DNA of 64,000 nt from positions 992,001 through 1,056,000 of the forward strand of contig NZ_JBDFMH010000001.1 of NCBI RefSeq assembly GCF_047238125.1, read 5' to 3'. The notes under the pieces are model-generated. The model was not told the origin of the DNA and did no database searches. It was given only the letters and a program-made list of their open reading frames with translations. A program made the translations under genes and the position numbers. This stretch comes from JBDFMH01 sp047238125 (GTDB lineage Bacteria > Pseudomonadota > Alphaproteobacteria > Sphingomonadales > Sphingomonadaceae). Positions 7,626 to 16,106 of the stretch are shown here, piece after piece (the first letter of the stretch is position 1; every line of letters starts with the position of its first letter).

Positions 7626-8000
7626 CGGGATGATCGAGCCCGCCTCGCGACATACCCTCCCCGTCACCCCTGCGAAGGCAGGGTCCCATGGCTGCCTGGT
7701 GGGGAATGCCGGCCTCTGCACAGCGGCAAACGGCGGTTCAGCCACCGCCTCGGGCAGAGCCAAGCGCGGCGGTGATGGCCCACGCGCCGCTTCCCAGTCG
7801 CCCCTCCGAAGGCAGAGGCCTATGGCTGTCGCGTGGGGCAGTCGAGTTTCTGAACAGTGGCAAACCGCGCGTCGGCCACCCGCTCGGCCGTCGCGCCCTA
7901 TCGGAGAGCCATGGGCCCCTGCCTTCGCAGGGGCAACGCGGTGATCGGTGCGCTCGCGGTGCCACCACACACCGCACACCGCACACCGCCCCCACCGCCG
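7626..8000. repeat. Non-coding repeat cluster (two direct units plus an inverted partial copy)
   Basis: This gene-free stretch holds two diverged direct copies of an approximately 87-nt unit at 7666-7752 and 7799-7887. Both read CCCCT-CGAAGGCAG...ATGGCTG...TGGGG...TCTG-ACAG-GGCAAAC...GCCACC. A third, inverted partial copy of the left end lies at 7902-7934 (CCATGGGCCCCTGCCTTCGCAGGGGC). At 7971-7991 three heptamers (ACCGCAC, ACCGCAC, ACCGCCC) precede the end of rmuC. No convincing ORF or RNA gene was found. The core motif is of a type common between sphingomonad genes. It may also terminate transcription between the two convergent genes. Confidence 0.65.
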
Positions 8001-9413
8001 CTATTCTGCCGCCTCGGCGTCCGCCCCGCTCGCATCCTCCACGACCGCCAGCTTGGTCAGCGGCCGCACGCCAGTCTCCGCCAGCGGTAGCGGCTCGATC
8101 GGCTTGCCGCCTGTCTCCACCTTCAGCGCCTCGAACCGTTTGGCCTGCGTCATCACCTGGCTTTCCAGGCTGCCGACCATGTCGTTGTAGGCGCCCGTCG
8201 CAAGGCTGAGATTGCGGCCGAGCTTGGCGACATGGCCGCCCATCGTCGCCAGCCTTTTGTACAATTCTTTGCCGACGGTCGCCACTTCCTGCGCCTGTTC
8301 GGCCAGCGCTTCCTGCCGCCACATGCCCGCCATCACCTTGGCCAGTGCCAGCATGTTGATGGTCGATGCGATGATCACGCCTTGGCGGAAGGCGCTTTCA
8401 ATCAGGTCGGGCGCGCGCTCGGCCGCGGCGGACAGGAAATGCTCGCCGGGGATGAACATGATCACGAAATCGGGCGAGAGATCGAATTGCCGCCAATAGG
8501 CTTTCCGCCCGAGATCGCTGGCATAGCTCTTCATCGCGTTGGCATGGCTCAGCAGCAGCCCGGCACGGACCTGCTCGTCCTCCTCGTCGAACGCCTGCTC
8601 AAACGCGACCAGCGGGCATTTCACGTCGATCACGATGCAGCGCCCGCCCGGCAGGTTGATCACGCAATCGGGCCGCAGTTGCCGCCCCTCGTCCGATACC
8701 GAGGATTGCAGCGTGAAATCGACATTCTCGGCCAGCCCGGCCTGTTCGAGGATGGTGCGCAGCTGCTCTTCGCCCCAGCGCCCGCGCGCCTTCGGGCTCG
8801 ATCGCAGCACGTTGGTCAACCGCGCCGTCTCGCGCCGCACCACCTCATTGCCCTCGGTGAGCCGGCCGACCGCTTCCTTCAGCGCGCCATAGCTGTCGGC
8901 ACGCGACTTCTCGATCAGGTCCAGCTTCTCGTCATAGCGCTTCAGCGATTGCTCGACCGGCGACAGCAGCGCCTTCAGCTTGCCTTCGCTGGCCTCGCCC
9001 GCCTGCTGGAAACGCTCGTCCGCGCGCTTCAGGAACAGCGACTGCGCATCGTTCATCGCCTTGGCGGCCAGCGTGCCGAAACTGTCCTGCAGCTTCGCTT
9101 CCATCGTCCGCAGCTGTTCGATCTGGGCGGTGAACGCGCGTTCGCGCTCGGCCGCGGCGGAGCGCAACGCGGCCAGCTCATGCCGCGCGGTATCGCCCTC
9201 GCCCCGTACCGTCGCCAGCGCAGCCTCCAGCGCGTCCGCCTGCCCTGCCCGCAGTTCGGCGCGACCCAGCTCGCCCAGCGCGCGGGTCGCCTTCTCGCGC
9301 CAGTCGTCGCGCTCGGCCGCCACGCCCTTCGCGCCGCGCCCGAACAGCGCCCAGCCGATCGCGCAGCCCACAAGCAGTGCACACAGCATGGCGATCAGCG
9401 CAAGCGAATCCAT
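8001..9413 (-). CDS. rmuC: DNA recombination protein RmuC
   Basis: 470-residue RmuC-family protein, linked in E. coli to limiting inversions at short inverted repeats. Order of parts: an N-terminal membrane anchor (residues 3-25), a long Ala/Glu/Arg-rich coiled coil to about residue 170, then the nuclease-fold core with RPDCVINLPGG, VIDVKCPLVAFEQAFD and FVIMFIPGEHFLSAA. It ends with a variable tail. The start was set at 9413 so that the protein begins directly with the anchor. Divergent from the copper-binding protein gene with a 113-nt gap. Confidence 0.95.
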   Translation of the reverse strand: MDSLALIAMLCALLVGCAIGWALFGRGAKGVAAERDDWREKATRALGELGRAELRAGQADALEAALATVRGEGDTARHELAALRSAAAERERAFTAQIEQLRTMEAKLQDSFGTLAAKAMNDAQSLFLKRADERFQQAGEASEGKLKALLSPVEQSLKRYDEKLDLIEKSRADSYGALKEAVGRLTEGNEVVRRETARLTNVLRSSPKARGRWGEEQLRTILEQAGLAENVDFTLQSSVSDEGRQLRPDCVINLPGGRCIVIDVKCPLVAFEQAFDEEDEQVRAGLLLSHANAMKSYASDLGRKAYWRQFDLSPDFVIMFIPGEHFLSAAAERAPDLIESAFRQGVIIASTINMLALAKVMAGMWRQEALAEQAQEVATVGKELYKRLATMGGHVAKLGRNLSLATGAYNDMVGSLESQVMTQAKRFEALKVETGGKPIEPLPLAETGVRPLTKLAVVEDASGADAEAAE

Positions 9414-9526
9414 CAGGCCCTCACCGGAACATTGCAAGAACCAGTGACGCCGGAACTCCTACTTTGCAAGCCCCGGCGGAACGGCCCGTCGCCCCGCTTC
9501 GTTCGCCGGATAGCGAGGAGAACCCA

Positions 9527-9916
9527 ATGTCGATCCACAAGATGATCCAGTCGCACCCCGATGTCGGCGCGGATTTCAACGATGCGCTGGCCACCGCGGC
9601 GCGTCACGCGATGTTCTGCGCGGTGATCTGTACCTCTTGCGCCGACGCCTGCACCGCCGAGGCGATGGACACGGCGCAGTGCGTGCGGACCTGCTCGGAT
9701 TGCGCCGACATCTGCACCGCGACCGCGCGGGTCGCGGTTCGCCGCGCCGGCCAGAACATCTTCACGATGCGCGCATTGTTCGAAGCCTGCATCGTCGCAT
9801 GCGACATCTGTGCGGAAGAATGCGCCCGGCACGATCACGAGCATTGCCGCCAGTGCGCGGAAATGTGCCGCGAATGCGCGCGCGACTGCCGCGCCGCACT
9901 GCCGACGATCCAGTAA
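9527..9916 (+). CDS. Cys-rich four-helix bundle copper-binding protein (DUF326/Csp-like)
   Basis: A 129-residue protein with 17 cysteines, mostly as CxxC/CxxxC pairs along predicted helices (AVICTSCADACTAE, RTCSDCADICTA, ACDICAEECARH, QCAEMCRECARDC). This is the pattern of the DUF326 four-helix bundle copper-storage (Csp) proteins, which hold many Cu(I) ions inside the bundle. No signal peptide or Tat leader is seen, so it is probably the cytosolic Csp3 type. Start ATG at 9527 with a GAGGAG site 6 nt upstream. It stands alone with no copper ATPase or oxidase beside it. Confidence 0.88.
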   Translation: MSIHKMIQSHPDVGADFNDALATAARHAMFCAVICTSCADACTAEAMDTAQCVRTCSDCADICTATARVAVRRAGQNIFTMRALFEACIVACDICAEECARHDHEHCRQCAEMCRECARDCRAALPTIQ

Positions 9917-9947
9917 CGCCGAGCCCGCAGGCGGCGCGCTGGCCTAT

Positions 9948-10481
9948 TCAGGCAGCGCGCTTCAGCTTGCGGTTCTTGTCGAGCTTCTTCAGCAGCATCT
10001 CGCGCTTCAGCCGCGACAGGTGATCGACGAACACGATCCCCTCCAGATGGTCCATCTCATGCTGCAGACAGGTGGCCAGCATCCCGTCGATGGGCTCGTC
10101 ATGCTGCGCCCCGTCGCGATCCAGCCAGCGCGCGCGAATCGCGGCCGGCCGCTCGACATCGGCGAACACGTCGGGGACCGAAAGACAGCCTTCCTGATAG
10201 ACCGACTGTTCGGCGGACGGATCGTAAATCTCGGGATTGATGAAGACGCGCGGATTGCGGATCGGCTTGCCGTCCTCGTCTTCCTCTTCCTGCAAGTCGA
10301 TCACCAGCACGCGCTTGGGCACGCCCACCTGGATCGCGGCCAGGCCGATGCCGGGCGCGTCGTACATCGTCTCGAACATGTCGTCGATCAGCGTGCGCAG
10401 GCCGTCGTCCACCGTATCGACGGGTTCAGAAATGGTGCGCAACCGGGGATCGGGCACTTCGATGATCGGGAGAATGGCCAT
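9948..10481 (-). CDS. def: Peptide deformylase
   Basis: Removes the formyl group from the N-terminal methionine of new proteins. The 177-residue protein has all three motifs: GIGLAAIQVG (residues 44-53), EGCLSVPD with metal ligand Cys99, and QHEMDHLEG with ligands His141 and His145 and catalytic Glu142. Length and spacing are normal. It lies 43 nt downstream of recR on the same strand. The formyltransferase fmt that adds the group is just beyond recR on the opposite strand, so the def-fmt pair is split by recR and an inversion. Confidence 0.97.
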   Translation of the reverse strand: MAILPIIEVPDPRLRTISEPVDTVDDGLRTLIDDMFETMYDAPGIGLAAIQVGVPKRVLVIDLQEEEDEDGKPIRNPRVFINPEIYDPSAEQSVYQEGCLSVPDVFADVERPAAIRARWLDRDGAQHDEPIDGMLATCLQHEMDHLEGIVFVDHLSRLKREMLLKKLDKNRKLKRAA

Positions 10482-10524
10482 CCGCTGAAAATATGCCCGC
10501 GGCCGCCGGGAATCAAGGATCGCG

Positions 10525-11121
10525 TCAGGCCACCGGCCGCCTTGCGCGCAGCGCCTGCGCCAGCGTGCCCTCGTCGAGATAGTCGAGCTCGCCGCCCACC
10601 GGCAGCCCGTGTGCCAGCTGGGTCAGCCGTACGGGATGCCCCTCGATCCGCTCGGCCAGATAGTGCGCGGTGGTCTGTCCCTCCAGCGTGGCGTTCATGG
10701 CCAGCACCACTTCGTCGATCCCGCCGGCCGCGATCCGGCTGATCAGCCGGTCGATCGACAGATCCTCGGGCCGCACGCCTTCCAGGGCGGACAGCCGGCC
10801 GCCCAGCACATGGAAGCGGCCGGGAAACAGCCGCGACCGATCGAGCGCCCAGAGGTCGGCGACTTCCTCAACCACGCACAGCATCCGGGCATCGCGCCGG
10901 GGATCGCTGCAGATCGCGCAGGGATCGCTGGTATCGACATTGCCGCAGACCGAGCAGGTGGCGAGCGCCGCGCTCACCGCCTCCAGCGCCCGCAGCAGCG
11001 GCACCAGCGTCGCCTCGCGCTTCTTCAGCAGGTGCAGCACCGCGCGCCGGGCGGAGCGCGGGCCGAGGCCGGGCAGCCGCGCCAGCGCCTGGGTCAGCGC
11101 ATCGATCTCGGGAGAAGCCAT
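10525..11121 (-). CDS. recR: Recombination mediator protein RecR
   Basis: RecFOR-pathway protein that helps to load RecA onto gapped DNA. 198 residues in the standard order: helix-hairpin-helix (LARLPGLGPRSARRAVLHLL, residues 12-31), a four-cysteine zinc site (CSVCG...CAICSD, near residues 55-73), a Toprim domain starting at LCVVEEVADLWAL, and a C-terminal segment. The start at 11121 gives the usual N-terminus MASPEIDALTQALARLPG. Divergent from fmt (54-nt gap). Confidence 0.97.
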   Translation of the reverse strand: MASPEIDALTQALARLPGLGPRSARRAVLHLLKKREATLVPLLRALEAVSAALATCSVCGNVDTSDPCAICSDPRRDARMLCVVEEVADLWALDRSRLFPGRFHVLGGRLSALEGVRPEDLSIDRLISRIAAGGIDEVVLAMNATLEGQTTAHYLAERIEGHPVRLTQLAHGLPVGGELDYLDEGTLAQALRARRPVA

Positions 11122-11175
11122 CGCATGCGGAGATAGGGGCTTGCCACGGCGGTTGCCAAGCGTTTGAGGAAGGCG

Positions 11176-12081
11176 ATGCGCATCGCCTTCATGGGAACTC
11201 CCGATTTCGCCGTGCCCACGCTCGACGCGCTGGTCGCGGCGGGCCACGAGATCGCGGCCGTCTATTGCCAGCCGCCGCGACGCAGCGGGCGCGGCAAGGC
11301 AGTCACGCCATCGCCCGTGCAGCGGCGGGCCGAGACGATCGGGCTACCGGTCCGCTCGCCGGTCTCGCTGCGCGATGCCGATGCGCAGGCCGACTTCGCG
11401 GCGCTCGATCTCGATGTCGCGGTGGTCGCCGCCTATGGCCTGATCCTGCCGCAGCCGATCCTGGATGCGCCCCGGCTCGGCTGCCTGAACGTTCACGGCT
11501 CGCTGCTGCCGCGCTGGCGCGGCGCCGCGCCCGTGCAGCGCGCGATCCTGGCCGGCGACGAGCGCACCGGCGTGATGATCATGCAGATGGAACGCGGGCT
11601 CGATACCGGCCCGATGCTGGCGCGCACCGAAACCGAAATCGACGGCAAGACGGCCGGCGAACTCACGGCGGAACTGGCCACGGCCGGCGCGGCGCTCATG
11701 GCGGAGGTGCTGGCCGATCCTGCGCGCTTCCCGCCGCAGCCCCAGCCCGAGGACGGCGTGACCTATGCGGCCAAGATCGACAAGGCGGAGGCGCGGATCG
11801 ACTTCACTGCCGATGCTGAGCAGGTCGAACGGCAGATACGCGCCTTCAACCCCGCGCCCGGAGCCTTCTTCGAACATGCCGGCGAACGGATCCGCATCCT
11901 TGCCGCCCTCGTCGTGGGCGAAAACGGCGCGCCCGGCACCGTGCTCGACGATCGGCTCACGATCGCCTGCGGACGGGGCGCGATCCGCCCCGTGCAACTG
12001 CAGCGCGCCGGGCGTGGCGCAATGGCTGCAAGCGAGCTGCTGCGCGGATTTTTCATCCCGGCCGGCACGCGGCTGGCGTGA
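11176..12081 (+). CDS. fmt: Methionyl-tRNA formyltransferase
   Basis: Formylates initiator Met-tRNA with 10-formyltetrahydrofolate. 301 residues beginning MRIAFMGTPDFAVPTLDAL. The active-site region is NVHGSLLPRWRGAAPVQRAI, with the SLLPRWRG folate loop near residue 112. The C-terminal OB-like domain follows. ATG at 11176 with GAGGAAGG upstream was preferred over the in-frame TTG at 11164. Its stop overlaps the GTG of truA, so the two genes are coupled. Confidence 0.97.
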   Translation: MRIAFMGTPDFAVPTLDALVAAGHEIAAVYCQPPRRSGRGKAVTPSPVQRRAETIGLPVRSPVSLRDADAQADFAALDLDVAVVAAYGLILPQPILDAPRLGCLNVHGSLLPRWRGAAPVQRAILAGDERTGVMIMQMERGLDTGPMLARTETEIDGKTAGELTAELATAGAALMAEVLADPARFPPQPQPEDGVTYAAKIDKAEARIDFTADAEQVERQIRAFNPAPGAFFEHAGERIRILAALVVGENGAPGTVLDDRLTIACGRGAIRPVQLQRAGRGAMAASELLRGFFIPAGTRLA

Positions 12082-12815
12082 CCCGCTTTCGCCTGACGGT
12101 CGAATATGATGGCCGCCCCTTCATGGGCTGGCAGCGGCAGGCGCACGGGCCAAGCGTGCAGGCCGCGATCGAGGCGGCAGTGCTGGCGGTGACGGGAGAG
12201 ACGGTCGCGGTCCATGCCGCCGGGCGCACCGATGCCGGCGTCCATGCGGAAGCGATGGCCGCGCATGTCGATATCGCAAAGCCGATCGCCCCGTTCCGCC
12301 TGTCCGAAGCGCTGAATGCGCGGCTGCGCCCGCAGCCGGTTGCGATCCTCGATTGCGCGGCTGTGGCGGATGACTGGCACGCGCGCTTCTCGTGTCTCGG
12401 CCGGCGCTATCGCTACGATATCGTCAATCGCCGCGCGCCGCTCACCTGGGAGGCCGGTCTCGCTTGGCAGGTCGCCGCCCCGCTCGATGCCGATGCGATG
12501 CAGGCCGCCGCGCAAGCGCTGGTCGGCCGCCACGACTTCACCACCTTCCGCTCGGTGCATTGCCAGTCCGACAGCCCGGTGAAGACGCTCGACCGCCTCG
12601 AGGTGGTCCGCACCAGCGATCAGCTGTCACTATTCGCCGAAGCGCGCAGCTTCCTGCATCATCAGGTGCGATCGATGGTCGGCTGCCTCGTGCTGGTCGG
12701 CCGCGGCAAGTGGTCCGCCGTCGATCTTGCCGCGGCGCTGGCCGCGGCGGACCGCGCCGCGCTCGGCCTGAACGCGCCGCCCGACGGCCTCTATTTCACC
12801 GGCGCGGTCTACTGA
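12078..12815 (+). CDS. truA: tRNA pseudouridine(38-40) synthase
   Basis: Converts uridines 38-40 of the tRNA anticodon stem to pseudouridine. 245 residues, starting with GTG in a GTGA overlap with the fmt stop. The catalytic aspartate is Asp52 in GRTDAGVHA. The YRYDIVNR and HHQVRSMVGCLVLVG motifs are present, so both halves of the fold are complete. Its stop lies 4 nt from the stop of the convergent threonine synthase gene. Confidence 0.97.
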   Translation: MTRFRLTVEYDGRPFMGWQRQAHGPSVQAAIEAAVLAVTGETVAVHAAGRTDAGVHAEAMAAHVDIAKPIAPFRLSEALNARLRPQPVAILDCAAVADDWHARFSCLGRRYRYDIVNRRAPLTWEAGLAWQVAAPLDADAMQAAAQALVGRHDFTTFRSVHCQSDSPVKTLDRLEVVRTSDQLSLFAEARSFLHHQVRSMVGCLVLVGRGKWSAVDLAAALAAADRAALGLNAPPDGLYFTGAVY

Positions 12816-12819
12816 TCGG

Positions 12820-14043
12820 TCACAGCCGGTCGAAATCGATCGGCGCGTGCCGGTCCAGCGTCTGCGGCGCCTCGGGCATCGGATATTTGAGCCCGGTCGC
12901 GCAATTGAACAGCAGCACCCGAACACTGGCCGAGACTTCGCCCGCCGCCAGCGCCTGGCGATAGGCGGCCAGCGTCGCCCCGCCTTCGGGGCACAGCAGC
13001 AGCCCATCGCGCCGCGCACAATCGTCGACCGCGGCCAGGATCGCATCGTCCTCGACCGCGATCGCCTTGCCGCCCGACTCGCGCACGGCGCGCAGGATCA
13101 GGAAATCGCCGACCGCGCGCGGCACGCGGATGCCGGCGGCTACGGTGTGCGCATCCTCCCAGCGTTCGGCATGTTCCACGCCGGCCTCGAACGCGCGCAC
13201 GATCGGCGCGCAGCCAGCCGCCTGCACCGCATACATTCGCGGCCGTTTGGGCCCGATCCAGCCGATCGCCTCCAGCTCGTCGAACGCCTTCCACATACCG
13301 ATCAGCCCGGTGCCGCCGCCGGTCGGGTAGAAGATCGCATCGGGCAGCCGCCAGCCATATTGGGCAGCCAGCTCCAGCCCCATCGTCTTCTTGCCCTCGA
13401 TCCGATACGGCTCCTTCAGCGTCGAGAAATCGAACCAGCGCCCCTCGGCCGCACCCTTGCCGACGATCGCGCCGCAATCGTCGATCAGGCCATTCACGCG
13501 CCACACGCGCGCACCCTGCATCGCGATCTCGCGCACGTTGATCTCGGGCGTATCGGCCGGGCAGAAGATGATCGTCTCGATCCCGATCCGGCTGGCATAG
13601 GCGGCCAGCGCCGCACCGGCATTGCCGTTGGTCGGCATCGCGATCCGCGTGACGCCCAGCGCCTTGGCCATCGAGACCGCCATCACCAGCCCGCGCGCCT
13701 TGAAGCTGCCGGTCGGCAGCCGGCCCTCGTCCTTCACCATTACCTGCGCGCCGCCGCTCGCCGGGATCGGCACCAGCGGCGTCTCGATCTCGCCCAGGCT
13801 CACGATGTCGGCGGTGCGGCGCACCGGCAACAGTTCGCGCCAGCGCCACAGGTCGGTCGGCCGTATCGTCATCGCATCACGCGAGACCGCGACCCGTACG
13901 CCCGCCAGATCATAGCGCACCAGCAGCGGCCTGCCGACGCGTGACAGCCCGTGCAGCATATCCGCGGGGTAATGTTCCCCGGTCATCGAGCATTCGAGAT
14001 GGGTGACGAAGGTCGGGCGGTCCGCCGAGAGATTGTCGTTCAT
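12820..14043 (-). CDS. thrC: Threonine synthase
   Basis: PLP-dependent enzyme making threonine from O-phosphohomoserine. 407 residues. The PLP lysine is Lys115 in TGSFKARG. The TNGNAG loop (near residue 138) and the TGGGTGLIG phosphate-binding loop (near residue 243) are intact. The N-terminal THLECSMTGEHYPAD has the Cys-containing lead-in of the shorter, plant/archaeal-like threonine synthases rather than the long E. coli form. It lies 7 nt downstream of the XrtA-associated amidotransferase, so it may be transcribed with the exopolysaccharide arm, although it has no evident role in it. Confidence 0.88.
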   Translation of the reverse strand: MNDNLSADRPTFVTHLECSMTGEHYPADMLHGLSRVGRPLLVRYDLAGVRVAVSRDAMTIRPTDLWRWRELLPVRRTADIVSLGEIETPLVPIPASGGAQVMVKDEGRLPTGSFKARGLVMAVSMAKALGVTRIAMPTNGNAGAALAAYASRIGIETIIFCPADTPEINVREIAMQGARVWRVNGLIDDCGAIVGKGAAEGRWFDFSTLKEPYRIEGKKTMGLELAAQYGWRLPDAIFYPTGGGTGLIGMWKAFDELEAIGWIGPKRPRMYAVQAAGCAPIVRAFEAGVEHAERWEDAHTVAAGIRVPRAVGDFLILRAVRESGGKAIAVEDDAILAAVDDCARRDGLLLCPEGGATLAAYRQALAAGEVSASVRVLLFNCATGLKYPMPEAPQTLDRHAPIDFDRL

Positions 14044-14050
14044 GACCTCG

Positions 14051-15997
14051 CTAACGCACGGCCTGCAAAAGTGGCCCGGCGCGATCGCGATCGTTTGCGC
14101 GTCCGATCCCGAACAGGCGCGTCAGGCTCTTGTCCAGCATCAGCAGCTGCCACAGCAGCCGGCCCTGTTCGGATCGGCCCGCGCGGTGATCGGCGGCGGC
14201 CTTGGCGATCACCGCCGGATCGAACCAGCCCGTCTCGACCAGCGCGGGCGCATTGGCCAGCGCGGCCGCCTGTTCGGCCAGCGGCCCGCGGAACCAGCCG
14301 CTGATCGGCGTCACGAACCCCATCTTCTTCCGGTAGAGGATGGAATCGGGCAGATGGCGGCGCAGCGCGCGCTTCATCAGCCATTTGCCCTGCCCCTGGC
14401 GGATCCGCATCGATACCGGCAGCCGCGCGGCGAATTCCACCAGCCGGTGATCCAGCAGCGGCTCGCGCGCTTCCAGGCCGACCGCCATCGACATACGGTC
14501 GACCTTGGTCAGGATATCGCCCGGCAGCCAGATCTTGAGATCGGCATATTGCGCCCGATCCAGCGGGTCGCGCGCCGGCGCGCCATGCATCGCATCGATG
14601 ATGCGCTGTTCCGCCCGGTGCCCGGCCAGCAGCGCCTTCGCTTCCGGCCGGTAGAGCGCGTCGCGCATCGCCGGCGGGGTCACGCCTACCGACAGCGCAT
14701 AGGCCTCCGCCCCATCACGGGCGAGGCCCTGGAAGGTCGATTTGAAACGCAACGGCTGCGGCGCCCAGTCCAGCTTCGGCCACGCCCGGCCGAGCGGACC
14801 GAACACGCCTCGCCGCACCCCGGCGGGGATCAACCCGCGAGCGCGTTCCTCGCCCAATTGGAAGAGATGGCGGCGATAGCCGGCGAACGCCTCGTCCGCG
14901 CCGTCGCCCGAAAGCGCCACTGTCACCGTCTCGCGCGCCAGTTCACACACCCGATAGGTCGGTAATGCAGAGGCATCGGCGAACGGCTCGTCGAAATGAT
15001 CGGCCAGCGTGTCGATCAGCCCGAAATCCGCGGATGCCACCGTGCGCGTGCGATGGTCGGTGGCGAAACGCTCGGCCACGATCCGGGCGTGCGCGGTCTC
15101 GTCCAGCCCCGCCTCGTCGAACCCGATCGAACAGGTCCGCACCGCGCCCGCGCTGGCGCCCGCCATCAGCGCGACCACGCCCGACGAGTTGACTCCGCCG
15201 GACAGGAACGCGCCCAGCGGCACGTCGGCCACCATCCGGCTGCGCACCGCTTGGTCGAGCAGCGCGGCCAGTTCCTCCTCCAGCGCGGCGGCGCTGCCGG
15301 TCGCACGATCGGCGAAGCTCACATCCCACCAGCGCTGTGGCGCAGGCAACGGCCGGCCGCGGCGCACGTGCAGGAAATGGCCCGCCGGCAGCTTGGCGAT
15401 GCCCGCCACGATGCAGGCATCGTCGGGCACATAGCCCAACCCCAGATAATCCTCGACCGCGTTGAAATCCGGCGCGCGCTTCACCAGCGGATGCGCCAAA
15501 AGGCCCTTCAGCTCGGATGCGAACAGCAGCGCACCATCGGGCAGCTCGGTCAGGAAGAGCGGCTTCACTCCCAGCCGGTCGCGCGCCAGAAACAGCGACT
15601 GATCGGCCGCATCATGGATCGCGAACGCGAACATCCCGTCGAAACGGTCCAGGCAGGCCGGCCCCCATTCCCGCCAGCCGTGCAGGATCACTTCGGTATC
15701 GCTGGCAGTGCGGAAGACATGGCCGCGCGCTTCCAGCGCCGCACGGGTCTCGCGAAAATTGTAGATTTCGCCGTTGAAGACGACGCACAGCCGCCCGTCT
15801 TCCGACAGCATCGGCTGGTCGCCGGTCGCCAGATCGATGATCGAAAGGCGCCGGTGCCCCAGCCCGACACCGGGCGCGGTCCACACCCCCTCGCCGTCCG
15901 GCCCCCGGTGCGCGATCGCATCGATCATGCCACGCACGCGCGCTGGATCGACCGGCTTGGCGGTTTCGCGGTGGAAGATGCCGGCGATGCCGCACAT
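14051..15997 (-). CDS. XrtA-associated asparagine-synthase-like amidotransferase
   Basis: 648-residue protein of the AsnB type. A class II glutaminase domain has nucleophile Cys2 (MCGIAGIF), AHRGPDGEG and FNGEIYNFRE, and is followed by an ATP-pyrophosphatase synthetase domain. Position in an exosortase locus matches the 'amidotransferase 1, exosortase A system-associated' group, thought to aminate a sugar or polysaccharide intermediate rather than make free asparagine. The PP-loop reads LSGGVNSSG, with Asn where AsnB enzymes have Asp (SGGxDS). The start at 15997 places Cys2 correctly. 109 nt separate it from the exosortase gene, with an inverted repeat between them. Confidence 0.9.
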   Translation of the reverse strand: MCGIAGIFHRETAKPVDPARVRGMIDAIAHRGPDGEGVWTAPGVGLGHRRLSIIDLATGDQPMLSEDGRLCVVFNGEIYNFRETRAALEARGHVFRTASDTEVILHGWREWGPACLDRFDGMFAFAIHDAADQSLFLARDRLGVKPLFLTELPDGALLFASELKGLLAHPLVKRAPDFNAVEDYLGLGYVPDDACIVAGIAKLPAGHFLHVRRGRPLPAPQRWWDVSFADRATGSAAALEEELAALLDQAVRSRMVADVPLGAFLSGGVNSSGVVALMAGASAGAVRTCSIGFDEAGLDETAHARIVAERFATDHRTRTVASADFGLIDTLADHFDEPFADASALPTYRVCELARETVTVALSGDGADEAFAGYRRHLFQLGEERARGLIPAGVRRGVFGPLGRAWPKLDWAPQPLRFKSTFQGLARDGAEAYALSVGVTPPAMRDALYRPEAKALLAGHRAEQRIIDAMHGAPARDPLDRAQYADLKIWLPGDILTKVDRMSMAVGLEAREPLLDHRLVEFAARLPVSMRIRQGQGKWLMKRALRRHLPDSILYRKKMGFVTPISGWFRGPLAEQAAALANAPALVETGWFDPAVIAKAAADHRAGRSEQGRLLWQLLMLDKSLTRLFGIGRANDRDRAGPLLQAVR

Positions 15998-16015
15998 GAC
16001 TAGAGTACGCCTCCC

Positions 16016-16093
16016 CCGTTCGTCCCGAGCGCAGTCAAGGGATGCGCCACAAATGCTGCGCGCGGTGTCTCGACTTCGCTCGACACGAACGGG
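16016..16093. repeat. Long imperfect inverted repeat in the exopolysaccharide operon
   Basis: Left arm 16016-16041 (CCCGTTCGTCCCGAGCGCAG...) pairs with right arm 16065-16093 (...CTTCGCTCGACACGAACGGG), with a few mismatches and a loop of about 20 nt. The sequence is of the 'CGTTCGTGTCGAGCGAAGTCGAGA' type that is widespread between sphingomonad genes. It sits between xrtA and the amidotransferase gene and could pause or partly terminate transcription or protect mRNA ends. Confidence 0.6.
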
Positions 16094-16106
16094 TGGGCTT
16101 TCCCGG

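Noticed and set aside
7971..7991. Short heptamer tandem (ACCGCAC) as a possible CRISPR-like array
   Set aside because: Only three 7-nt units with no spacers; a simple tandem repeat. No CRISPR array or cas gene was seen anywhere.
9424..9470. Repeated GGAAC words as an EcfG (general stress) promoter for the copper protein
   Set aside because: Neither GGAAC has a CGTT-like element at the required 16-18 nt spacing.
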